Under the pieces are notes generated by a model, which saw nothing but the letters and a program-made list of their open reading frames with translations, ran no database searches and was not told the origin of the DNA. From NCBI GenBank assembly GCA_030609865.1, contig JAUWSZ010000015.1, positions 1 to 13,715 of the forward strand: a stretch of 13,715 nt of DNA. The letters run 5' to 3'. Of the stretch, positions 1 to 5,897 are shown piece after piece. The number at the start of each line of letters is the position of its first letter. The stretch's first letter is position 1. The position numbers and the translations under genes were made by a program. This DNA comes from a bacterium (GTDB lineage: Bacteria > Desulfobacterota > DSWW01).

Positions 1-858
1 CAGGACCTGCTGGAGCTTCTCCAGAGATCCCTCCACATCCCATGCGGGAATCGAGAGGCGGAACTCCTGCGATTCCCCGGGACAGGGCGCAGGAGAAAAG
101 GCACATTCCGGCTCTGTCCATCGGATCTGGTAGGTCTCCTGCCAACGGCCCCGGCGGTCCTGCATGACCGCGAACCGGGCCTTCCCGCCCTGCCCGCGTC
201 CCCCCCCCTTTTCCAGACACAGAAACTCCCCCCCCGGGCCCCACACGGCAAAGAGCCTGCCGCCGGGTTCCAGGCCGGCGAAAGGACCCTTTCGCTTTTG
301 CTGGGGGGGGTCGATCCAGGCCCAGCGTTGGTAGAAGAGGGTGCCTTCTACCGTCCGGTTGTTGCAGAAGAGCTTGGCAGGCATCCGGCCGTACCGAATC
401 TCTTCATCCTGGCCGCTCCTCACACGATCCGCAAAGAGCGGGTCCGTGAGCAGAAGGATTTTTCCGGCCTCGGTAGGGACATAGTAGAGGAACTCGTCCT
501 TGTCGGTCGTGAACAACAACTCGTCTTTTGTCGAGGACACCGGGGCCAGGGCCCCCTGTTTGGACTTCCCCTTCTGGGTGCCCAGGTAGGTCGCGAGGCC
601 GGGCGAAAGGAGCCAGGCATTCATCCGCCATTTTGTCTTGGGCGAAGACAACAGGCTGGACGAGCGCCGCTTGTTGACGTCAATCACCATACAGACAGGG
701 TTCCCCTGGACCGCCGAGAGAAAGACCAGGGCCTCCACGACCGCAGCCCGCGGCGGATCTTCCCGGATTGTCTGTTTTTTCGAGCATGCACACAACAGAA
801 ACGGGACCATCCACAGAAACAACCAACTCGCCGCTCTTCGTCTCGACCCGCTCGCCAT
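1..858 (-). CDS. Predicted lipoprotein of unknown function, C-terminus cut by the left edge
   Basis: The frame stays open from an ATG at 858 to base 1 (286 codons, no stop), so the gene continues outside the window. The start has a GAGGGG ribosome site at 867-872, 8 nt upstream. Residues 1-25 form a lipoprotein signal peptide: a basic n-region (SRRR), a hydrophobic stretch (SWLFLWMVPFLL) and a lipobox LCAC with the modified Cys at 25, followed by SKK. It should therefore be lipid-anchored and face the periplasm or the surface. The rest is soluble and rich in Trp, Gly and beta-prone segments (for example FLYYVPTEAGKILLL and GTLFYQRWAWIDPP). I recognise no family; a beta-barrel or beta-sandwich fold is only a guess. 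It begins 24 nt after the kinase stop and probably shares its transcript. The gene has C9, C8 and G8 runs at 200-208, 228-235 and 303-310, yet the frame passes all three intact. Confidence 0.72.
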   Translation of the reverse strand, partial: MASGSRRRAASWLFLWMVPFLLCACSKKQTIREDPPRAAVVEALVFLSAVQGNPVCMVIDVNKRRSSSLLSSPKTKWRMNAWLLSPGLATYLGTQKGKSKQGALAPVSSTKDELLFTTDKDEFLYYVPTEAGKILLLTDPLFADRVRSGQDEEIRYGRMPAKLFCNNRTVEGTLFYQRWAWIDPPQQKRKGPFAGLEPGGRLFAVWGPGGEFLCLEKGGGRGQGGKARFAVMQDRRGRWQETYQIRWTEPECAFSPAPCPGESQEFRLSIPAWDVEGSLEKLQQVL

Positions 859-882
859 CGAAAGAACCCCTCGCACCGTAGG

Positions 883-1902
883 TTATGGATATTCTATTCT
901 TCGAAAGGATAATCCTTTTTTCACAATCTTGAAAGGGAGGTCCTGGAATCCCATTTCCCGTATCTTTTCTCTCGACCGGGCCTTGTCCTCCGGGTCCACG
1001 TAGACAACGACACATCCACCTCCCCCTGCACCGCACACCTTCGTTCCGATCGCACCAAGCCGTCTCAGGGCCCGCTCCAGTGAATGAATTTCACGGGTCA
1101 TAATCCCGGGGAAGAGCCGCTTCCGCGCCGCCGCCTCCGCTGCCATCGCCCTTCCCACTCCACGGGAATCGCCCCGTCTGAGCGCTGCCACCATTTCCTG
1201 CCCGGCCTCGACGATCTTCTCGAAGAGGCGGTGCACTCTCCGATCTCCGTCCAGATGCCTCTTGAACACCTCCCAGTTGTTCCTGCCCGAGTGGCGGGAA
1301 GTGCCTGTATACACGAGAAGGAGCCTCTTTTCCAGTTCGCGCGGGAGGGCCGGCAGGGATTCCCGCAAGACCTCCCCCGGCCTCCACCACAGCGCCTGTA
1401 CGCCGCCCCAGAGCGCCGGATAGTAGTCCTGCATGCCCGCTGGAACCTTGATCAGACACGTCTCGATGTCCCGCACCAATGCGAGGAAGCGGTCTCGCCG
1501 TATCCCCTGCTTTCCGCTTCTCATCAAGGCGCCGCAAAAGGCGACCAGAAGTGCGGAAGACCCGGCCAACCCGGCGCCCCTCGGAACATCCGACGCAAAC
1601 TCGATACGTAGCCCCTGCGACACGGAGAAATGACGAAGCGCCTTCGCAAAGAGCTCGTATCGCGCGTGGCCGGTGATCTTCCCCGGCGTCTTCCATTCCA
1701 CCGTTCGGTTGGCATTCTGATCGGTCAGGCGGATGACGGATTTCTCCGCAGGCACCACCCGGACCCTCACGCGAAGATCGATGGCCGCGTTGATGGTGAC
1801 CGCTTCCGGGTGAAAGAGATAAAGCGGCCAGAGGTCTACCGTTCCCCCTGCCAGATCGATCCGCGTCGGCGCGGTCGCCTCCACGGCCTGCTCCAACCTC
1901 AT
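883..1902 (-). CDS. GHMP-family sugar kinase, D-glycero-D-manno-heptose 7-phosphate kinase (HddA)-like
   Basis: A 339-aa soluble cytoplasmic kinase predicted to transfer phosphate from ATP to a sugar or sugar phosphate. All GHMP motifs are present. Motif 1 is APTRIDLAGGTVD (residues 11-23). The phosphate-binding motif 2 is PRGAGLAGSSAL (107-118). A GMQDYYPALWGG segment (156-167) matches the conserved QD-x-x-GG stretch of HddA-type kinases. Motif 3 is KVCGAGGGGCVVVY (288-301). The length and motif set fit the HddA/fucokinase-like branch better than GalK (no galactokinase signature) or the isoprenoid kinases. If it is HddA-like, the pathway would be GDP-heptose formation for surface glycans, but the neighbours include no GmhA, HddC or GmhB partner, so the substrate is open. 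The ATG at 1902 is preceded by AAGGAG at 1912-1917 (9 nt spacing), which decides the start. It leads the lipoprotein gene and follows the inverted-repeat element. Confidence 0.85.
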   Translation of the reverse strand: MRLEQAVEATAPTRIDLAGGTVDLWPLYLFHPEAVTINAAIDLRVRVRVVPAEKSVIRLTDQNANRTVEWKTPGKITGHARYELFAKALRHFSVSQGLRIEFASDVPRGAGLAGSSALLVAFCGALMRSGKQGIRRDRFLALVRDIETCLIKVPAGMQDYYPALWGGVQALWWRPGEVLRESLPALPRELEKRLLLVYTGTSRHSGRNNWEVFKRHLDGDRRVHRLFEKIVEAGQEMVAALRRGDSRGVGRAMAAEAAARKRLFPGIMTREIHSLERALRRLGAIGTKVCGAGGGGCVVVYVDPEDKARSREKIREMGFQDLPFKIVKKGLSFRRIEYP

Positions 1903-1946
1903 CGACCAGGTCTCCTTCTGCTCCTCTTGTCGTCGTTCCCAGGCCC

Positions 1947-1975
1947 TTTGTAGCTTGCGGGGAGTGACAATGCAA
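1947..1975 (-). promoter_or_regulatory. Possible sigma70-type promoter for the kinase-lipoprotein unit
   Basis: On the minus strand TTGCAT (1970-1975) and TACAAA (1947-1952) are separated by exactly 17 nt, about 45 nt upstream of the kinase ATG. The -10 box matches the consensus at 4 of 6 positions and the -35 at 3 of 6, so this is a weak match. It lies just outside the inverted-repeat element, so the element would sit immediately upstream of the promoter. No terminator is seen between this point and the Tad operon, so read-through is an alternative. Confidence 0.28.
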
Positions 1976-1981
1976 GCCGGA

Positions 1982-2010
1982 GTTGGGTATTAGGTATTAG
2001 GTATTAGCCC
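1982..2010 (+). repeat. Left terminal inverted repeat, 29 bp
   Basis: It begins GTTGGG, runs through three tandem 7-bp units (TATTAGG, TATTAGG, TATTAGC) and ends in CCC. Every base is the reverse complement of 2347-2375. The GGG at the outer end and CCC at the inner end enclose the tandem units. Confidence 0.95.
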
Positions 2011-2040
2011 CCGCCATTCCCCCAGAGCAAGACTACCAAT

Positions 2041-2072
2041 CGTCCTCGTCGTCGTCCTCGTCCTCGTCCTCG
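2041..2072 (+). repeat. GTCCTC-rich simple repeat and arm of a nested inverted repeat
   Basis: An imperfect hexamer/trimer tract (CGTCCTC and CGTCGTC units). Its end, CTCGTCCTCGA at 2063-2073, is the exact reverse complement of 2265-2275, so the two could pair around the gene remnant. Read on the minus strand the tract would encode an acidic Glu/Asp run, but no supporting gene is seen there. Confidence 0.6.
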
Positions 2073-2093
2073 AACCGAACAAGGAGGATCGTA

Positions 2094-2302
2094 GTGCGGG
2101 ATCAACTAGATCACGAGAAACTGGCTGTCTATGGACTCGAGCTGAAATTCGTTGCCTGCGCTACCTAACTGACCGCAGAACGGAGCGCCCAGCCGGAAGG
2201 CAAGAAGCGATGTATTGCTTCTCTCCATCAACTCATGTGCGGGAAGAAAGCGCGTGGCACAAGATCGAGGACGAGATAGACTCGAGCAGTGATGGCAGAT
2301 GA
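2094..2302 (+). pseudogene. Remnant of a four-helix-bundle (S23/23S rRNA intervening-sequence type) protein gene
   Basis: A GTG at 2094, 6 nt after an AAGGAGG at 2081-2087, opens a frame of 24 residues that ends in TAA at 2166-2168. Its core, LDHEKLAVYGLELKFVA, closely resembles the N-terminal helix of four-helix-bundle S23-type proteins as I know the family (DHEKLxVYxxAxxFVAW). The remaining helices, normally about 90 residues, are missing. A separate frame from 2237 to the TGA at 2300-2302 reads VREESAWHKIEDEIDSSSDGR, like the acidic tail of such proteins, which suggests an internal deletion plus frameshifts. The N-terminal match is the firm part and the tail assignment is weaker. This is the only gene-like signal on the plus strand and it lies wholly inside the inverted repeats. 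Confidence 0.55.
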
Positions 2303-2346
2303 ATCGCCAGAAACCTCGGCGGGACAGGCCATTGGAGGCGGGGGGT

Positions 2347-2375
2347 GGGCTAATACCTAATACCTAATACCCAAC
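2347..2375 (-). repeat. Right terminal inverted repeat, 29 bp
   Basis: Reads GGGCTAATACC followed by two further TAATACC units and then CAAC. It is an exact 29/29 reverse complement of 1982-2010. The match stops sharply on both sides, which sets the element's edges. Confidence 0.95.
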
Positions 2376-2470
2376 CAACGACGGAGCCCAAATAAATCGG
2401 AGAGGGAACCCAGCGCACCACCATGCGGCACGACTCGCCTGGAACATAGCAGTATGTACAGGGTGGCCCA
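2376..2470. other. Short intergenic spacer after the last Tad-operon gene
   Basis: These 95 bp separate the FHA-TPR stop from the right inverted repeat. I see only a weak 5-bp hairpin (ACATA/TATGT around 2443-2456) without a T-run, and no credible terminator or promoter. Confidence 0.4.
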
Positions 2471-4231
2471 TCACGGACGTTCGGCGTATTGGTCGATGCG
2501 CTTCCTGGCCTTTCGATAATAGGGATGCTCGGGAAGGACGATCATCATGACTTCGTTCCACTTCTCGATCGCCTCTTCAATGTTGATCTCTTGCAGGGAA
2601 TATCCTTCACGGTAGGTCTTCCGCGCCACCTCGTCGAGTTGATCGAACCCTCGCCGCAGATCCTTGTCCTTTGGGTTGATCTTCTTTCCCATTTTCCAGA
2701 ACAGGGCCGCCCCGATCGGATTTCCCCGGTCGAATTCCCTCCGGCCCCTGTCGTAGTAGATCTTCGCAAGGGAAGCGGAAGCCTGACGAAAATAGGTGCC
2801 GCCCCGATCGCCGGCAATGTTCCGGTCTCTTTCCAGAAATCGCTCCCAGACTTCCACTGCCTCTGAAAAACGTCCCTCCTGCTGAAGGGTTCTCGCCTGC
2901 TTGAAGTGGGTCTTGGCAGACTGCAGGTCTTCGATGAGCGCCCTCGCCTTGTCGGCCCCCACCCCTCCTTCGCCTTCCGACCCCTTCGAGACCTTCTCCA
3001 GTGAGGAGAGAGACCTCTCTGTCTCGCCCTGGCGGTACTGGGCGATCGCATTCTGAATGTACCAGTTCGGTGTCCCCTTCCTGGGACCGGAACGCACCGG
3101 CTTCGAGGGCGTTGGCGGAGAGGCGCTCGGTGTCCTTCCTGGTTGGCTCGCTTCCGATGGCCTGGCCGTAGCGGCCGGCACCGGCGCAGCAGGACGCCGG
3201 CGGGACCAGGCCGTATGCACGCCCGACGCCTTGTTCGCGAGCTGCCTTTGCAGCAGCCTCGCCTCCAGGACGATGCGACGGGCATCCTTGTTGTTCGGAT
3301 ATTTGGCCAGGATCGCTTCCGCCTCACGCTTCGCGAAAGACCAGTCCTGCCTCGCCAGGGCCGCTGTTGCCGCCTGGAGCCGCTGCTCCAGGATCATGTC
3401 TTCGATCTCCCGGGTCAGTCGTTCCGCTTCCCGGTAGTAGACGCTCTTCTTGGGAATCTGCTCCATCTGGTCTTTCGCGTCGACCAGCTCGTTCTCCAAA
3501 ACCAGGCCCTTTCCCTGGTTCAGGATGTCCACATACTCGCTCTCCCGCAGGGCCTCCTGGTAGAGATGCTCCACATCCATGAAGTTTGGCATCTGTTTGC
3601 GGATCCCCTCGAGGACGAGGAGGGCTTCGTCCCAGCGTCGGGCGGCGAGCAGGTCCTTGCCGTTCTCGTATTGAACCTTGAGCTCCTCCCGATCGACCGG
3701 CTTCTCCAGATCGGTGAGCTTGCCGGACGCCCCCGGCCGGGTCATGTCCTCCTTGTTCCCCTGGGTGAACAGGATGAGCAGAACCGAGCCTACAGCGAAG
3801 AAGGCCAGCACCATCAGAAAGGAGATTCGACGAAGGGGCGCCTTCTTGCCGGCCGCCACGCCCTGCTTTCCGCCCACGGGGCGCCAGAGATCCTCCTGGC
3901 TCAACGTCTCGCCCGGGTCCACATACCGGAACATCGATTCCCCGACGGTGAGGATGTCTCCCTTCTGCAGCGTGGACTCCTCAAAGGGCTCACCGTTCAG
4001 GAACACGGACCCTTCGCTCGAGAGGCTCTTCAAGACGAACCGATCCTGGGCGAAGCTGATCTCCAGCTGCTGAGGCTGTACGTCCCGATCCTTCAGGACG
4101 AGATCGTTGCCCTCGTCCGAACCGATCCGGAAGACATCCCGCGGCAGCGGGTGGGCAACCCCCGGTTGCACCCCTCGCAGCTCGAACAACAGAGCCTTTC
4201 CGGTGCCTTCCTGTTTGTCCTCTTCCTGCAT
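2471..4231 (-). CDS. Bitopic FHA-domain protein with periplasmic TPR-like repeats (possible TadD substitute)
   Basis: A 586-aa inner-membrane protein. Residues 24-105 are a cytoplasmic FHA fold (FRIGSDEGNDLVL, then SEGSVFLNG). APLRRISFLM starts a single transmembrane helix (about 135-156), with the preceding positive charges keeping the N-terminus inside. The periplasmic part has a first helical-repeat block (183-335, with TPR-like RRWDEALLVLEGI and WSFAKREAEAILAKYPNN), a Pro/Ala/Ser-rich linker (345-386) and a second repeat block (388-580). The phosphopeptide-contact residues of FHA domains are lost: Ser follows the Gly instead of Arg, and QPQQ replaces the S-x-x-H motif; only the Asn-Gly is kept. 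In canonical Tad loci a TPR lipoprotein, TadD, is needed for assembly, and this protein may fill that role (inference). The ATG at 4231 is preferred because AAGGG at 4242-4246 lies 10 nt upstream; an in-frame GTG at 4240 sits directly on that site. It ends the operon. Confidence 0.82.
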   Translation of the reverse strand: MQEEDKQEGTGKALLFELRGVQPGVAHPLPRDVFRIGSDEGNDLVLKDRDVQPQQLEISFAQDRFVLKSLSSEGSVFLNGEPFEESTLQKGDILTVGESMFRYVDPGETLSQEDLWRPVGGKQGVAAGKKAPLRRISFLMVLAFFAVGSVLLILFTQGNKEDMTRPGASGKLTDLEKPVDREELKVQYENGKDLLAARRWDEALLVLEGIRKQMPNFMDVEHLYQEALRESEYVDILNQGKGLVLENELVDAKDQMEQIPKKSVYYREAERLTREIEDMILEQRLQAATAALARQDWSFAKREAEAILAKYPNNKDARRIVLEARLLQRQLANKASGVHTAWSRRRPAAPVPAATARPSEASQPGRTPSASPPTPSKPVRSGPRKGTPNWYIQNAIAQYRQGETERSLSSLEKVSKGSEGEGGVGADKARALIEDLQSAKTHFKQARTLQQEGRFSEAVEVWERFLERDRNIAGDRGGTYFRQASASLAKIYYDRGRREFDRGNPIGAALFWKMGKKINPKDKDLRRGFDQLDEVARKTYREGYSLQEINIEEAIEKWNEVMMIVLPEHPYYRKARKRIDQYAERP

Positions 4232-4298
4232 CGCAATCACACCCTTGGATGCTTCGTCAAGAACGCTCCAGCAAACCCCTGACCCCTTTACTTGTCTC

Positions 4299-5492
4299 TC
4301 ATCTCCTGTCGAGCTTCTCCAACAGATCTCTCGCCGCCCGGTGTCTTCGATCCGACTCGTCAGGCACGTGGCTGACGATGTTCTGCAGCTCGATTTTGGC
4401 CGCCTCCAGATCCTTCAGCTTCAGGAATTTCTTCGTGTTGAACAAGAAATCCTCGTACTTCCCCTGCAACTCCTCTTCGTATCGATCCACCGTCTCGAGA
4501 AGAACGTGTCGCACATGAGCATCTTCGCAAGCGATGACATACTCGAGACCCTCCTTCAGGTACTCGATAGCCGCATACAAATTCGGATCATTGATCCGCC
4601 TCTCCTCATACTTTTCCTTCGAGAGGCGAAGGTATTTCTGCGCCACTTCCACGTCGCATTTCGGGATGGGCACTTCGTGGATGGAGATCTCCCGAAGACC
4701 CCAGCGCGTCTTCTCCGGCGGATTCTTGCGGTTGTCGAAACGTATGATGTTGACTTCCCCCATATTCAGGGAGGTCCGGGGGATATCGACCGAGACCAAC
4801 TCGTCCGCCCAGCGGTCGATCGTGAGAGGAACATCCGCCAGTTTTTCGTCGTTGAGGTAGATCCCGACCTGCTGCGGGTAGCGGATGTATCCGGGCCGGT
4901 ATCGAAGCCGGTACTTCGGCTTCTGCGCAAAGAAGGTGAACTCCGCCTTGTCCACATAGTTCTTTCCACCAACCTTGTGGCCGATGATCTCGTGTGCGGG
5001 CAGGGGCAAGGGGCCCGTGTTCGACAGATCTTCCCCCTCCCTCTCGGTCATCGAAAGCCGGACCCCTGAGTAGATGAGGACGACGAGCAGGACGCTCAAC
5101 AGCGCAAGCACGGGAGGTCGCCTCAGGGCAGCGGGTTTTCCCCCGGATCCCTCCAGAACCTGAAGACCCTGGATGAACTCATCCGTGATCTCCTCTCGCA
5201 GGAGGGAGATGTGGAACACGTAAGGGCCGACCTGCAACTCGTCCCCGTTGTGCAGGGGGCCCCGGGAGACAAACAGGCCGTTCAGCTTGATGCCGATTCC
5301 ACTCCCGACGTCTTCGAGGAAGATCTCCTCCTTGTCTTCGACAATCCGAAAATGGTGAGGAGCAATTTCGGGATGGCTCAAGATGAGATCGTTGGAGAAC
5401 TCGCTTCCAACGTTGATCTCTTTCTGGCGGAACTCGTAACGAGTCCCTTCATCAGGCCCTTCCACGATCGCGAATTGAACCGTGGTCAACAT
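4299..5492 (-). CDS. Bitopic FHA-domain protein of the Tad locus with beta-sandwich-like periplasmic region
   Basis: A 397-aa predicted inner-membrane protein. An N-terminal cytoplasmic FHA fold spans about 5-97 (INVGSEFSNDLIL, IAPHHFRI, GSGIGIKLNG). LRRPPVLALLSVLLVVLIYS contains the transmembrane helix (127-143). Residues 160-270 are beta-rich, with IRFDNRKNPPEKTRWGLREI resembling the closing strands of galactose-binding-like or carbohydrate-binding jelly rolls (guess). Residues 275-397 are helical, possibly degenerate TPRs. In the FHA site the usual Arg is Ser and the usual Ser is Ala, with His and Asn kept, so classical phosphothreonine binding is doubtful. The ATG at 5492 follows GAGGG (5499-5503) by 6 nt and lies 2 nt after the DUF192 stop, indicating coupled translation; an in-frame TTG at 5498 is less likely. 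It shares its domain plan with the next gene (FHA, one helix, periplasmic repeats), so the two may be paralogues that work as a pair with the FHA domain of TadA. Confidence 0.82.
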   Translation of the reverse strand: MLTTVQFAIVEGPDEGTRYEFRQKEINVGSEFSNDLILSHPEIAPHHFRIVEDKEEIFLEDVGSGIGIKLNGLFVSRGPLHNGDELQVGPYVFHISLLREEITDEFIQGLQVLEGSGGKPAALRRPPVLALLSVLLVVLIYSGVRLSMTEREGEDLSNTGPLPLPAHEIIGHKVGGKNYVDKAEFTFFAQKPKYRLRYRPGYIRYPQQVGIYLNDEKLADVPLTIDRWADELVSVDIPRTSLNMGEVNIIRFDNRKNPPEKTRWGLREISIHEVPIPKCDVEVAQKYLRLSKEKYEERRINDPNLYAAIEYLKEGLEYVIACEDAHVRHVLLETVDRYEEELQGKYEDFLFNTKKFLKLKDLEAAKIELQNIVSHVPDESDRRHRAARDLLEKLDRR

Positions 5493-5494
5493 CG

Positions 5495-5884
5495 TCAACC
5501 CTCATTCGACCCGGCTGGAGTGTGTCCCTGTTCTTCCCGCTCCAGGACCAGACGATCCCCTGTCCCGGTTCCTGTCCGCTCCAGGGTTCCTGCCGGCAGC
5601 TCGAGTGTCGCATGGCTGCGCCGCCCCCCCTGAGCAGACCTCCAGGGCCCCAGAGAGTCGAGGGACTTCATGATCGTATGCTCAGGATCGAGAAAGCAGA
5701 CGTCGATCTCCATCCGCATCCCGAAGGTGTGGATCGACCGGCAGGGAGACAGCAGGAACCCGTCGAAATCCTCCCAGCCCTTCTGGAACATCAGGCCCTT
5801 CGCCCGCTTCCAGAAGCTGTCTGCGAGCGAAGCCTTTTCGCAAAGCATGGTGTTCTTCGTAAGGTTTCGAATCTTGAAGCCCAT
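5495..5884 (-). CDS. DUF192-family protein inserted in the Tad operon
   Basis: A 129-aa protein with the DUF192 pattern: IRNLTKNTMLCEKASLADSF (5-24) leads to the RAKGLMF motif (27-33), then the central SIHTFGMRMEIDVCFLD (50-66), then ATLELPAGTLE (92-102), where the family usually has vLElpaG. DUF192 proteins are small beta-rich domains of unknown role, often secreted; this copy has no signal peptide and would be cytoplasmic. The family usually starts close to the first motif, so I chose the ATG at 5884, 13 nt after the TadC stop. A GTG at 5923 would add 13 residues encoded inside tadC and has no better ribosome site. The tail after 102 is low in conservation and hydrophilic. Its fixed place between tadC and two FHA genes hints at a job in pilus assembly, but that is inference. 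Confidence 0.8.
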   Translation of the reverse strand: MGFKIRNLTKNTMLCEKASLADSFWKRAKGLMFQKGWEDFDGFLLSPCRSIHTFGMRMEIDVCFLDPEHTIMKSLDSLGPWRSAQGGRRSHATLELPAGTLERTGTGTGDRLVLEREEQGHTPAGSNEG

Positions 5885-5897
5885 ATAAGCAATCGCG

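Larger units (their letters stand above)
1982..2375. mobile_element. 394-bp inverted-repeat-bounded element carrying a four-helix-bundle gene remnant
   Basis: A segment bounded by perfect 29-bp inverted repeats, with about 336 bp between them. From left to right it holds the left repeat, a GTCCTC-rich tract, a strong Shine-Dalgarno (AAGGAGG at 2081-2087), a short frame with the N-terminus of a four-helix-bundle (S23-type) protein, a non-coding stretch, an acidic tail-like frame, and the right repeat. A nested 11-bp inverted repeat (2063-2073 with 2265-2275) brackets the gene remnant, so a single strand could fold back at two levels. There is no transposase and no convincing target duplication. 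The 5-bp direct repeat CGGAG at 1978-1982 and 2382-2386 is poorly placed and may be chance. It resembles a non-autonomous or decayed mobile cassette; a purely structural intergenic repeat is the alternative. Confidence 0.6.

Noticed and set aside
298..912. 204-aa plus-strand frame opposite the lipoprotein gene
   Set aside because: The minus frame has a good ribosome site, a textbook lipobox and an open frame to the edge; the plus frame has a basic, low-complexity composition typical of a shadow.
2034..2075. Acidic frame on the minus strand (Glu/Asp run ending in a stop) as the C-terminus of a gene
   Set aside because: It is a by-product of the GTCCTC tract, with no upstream coding signal on that strand, and it faces the plus-strand gene remnant.
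1982..2375. CRISPR array or integron attC site as an explanation for the TATTAGG repeats
   Set aside because: The units are 7 bp and directly adjacent with no spacers, occur as an inverted pair, and no Cas, integrase or attC core sequence is present.
1978..2386. CGGAG direct repeat as a target-site duplication of the element
   Set aside because: The left copy overlaps the first base of the inverted repeat and the right copy starts 7 bp beyond it, so the placement does not fit; a 5-bp match this close is likely by chance.
3143..5069. Long plus-strand frames (379 and 320 aa) opposite the two FHA genes
   Set aside because: Antisense shadows of clear domain-bearing genes, with low-complexity composition and no family similarity or ribosome-site support.
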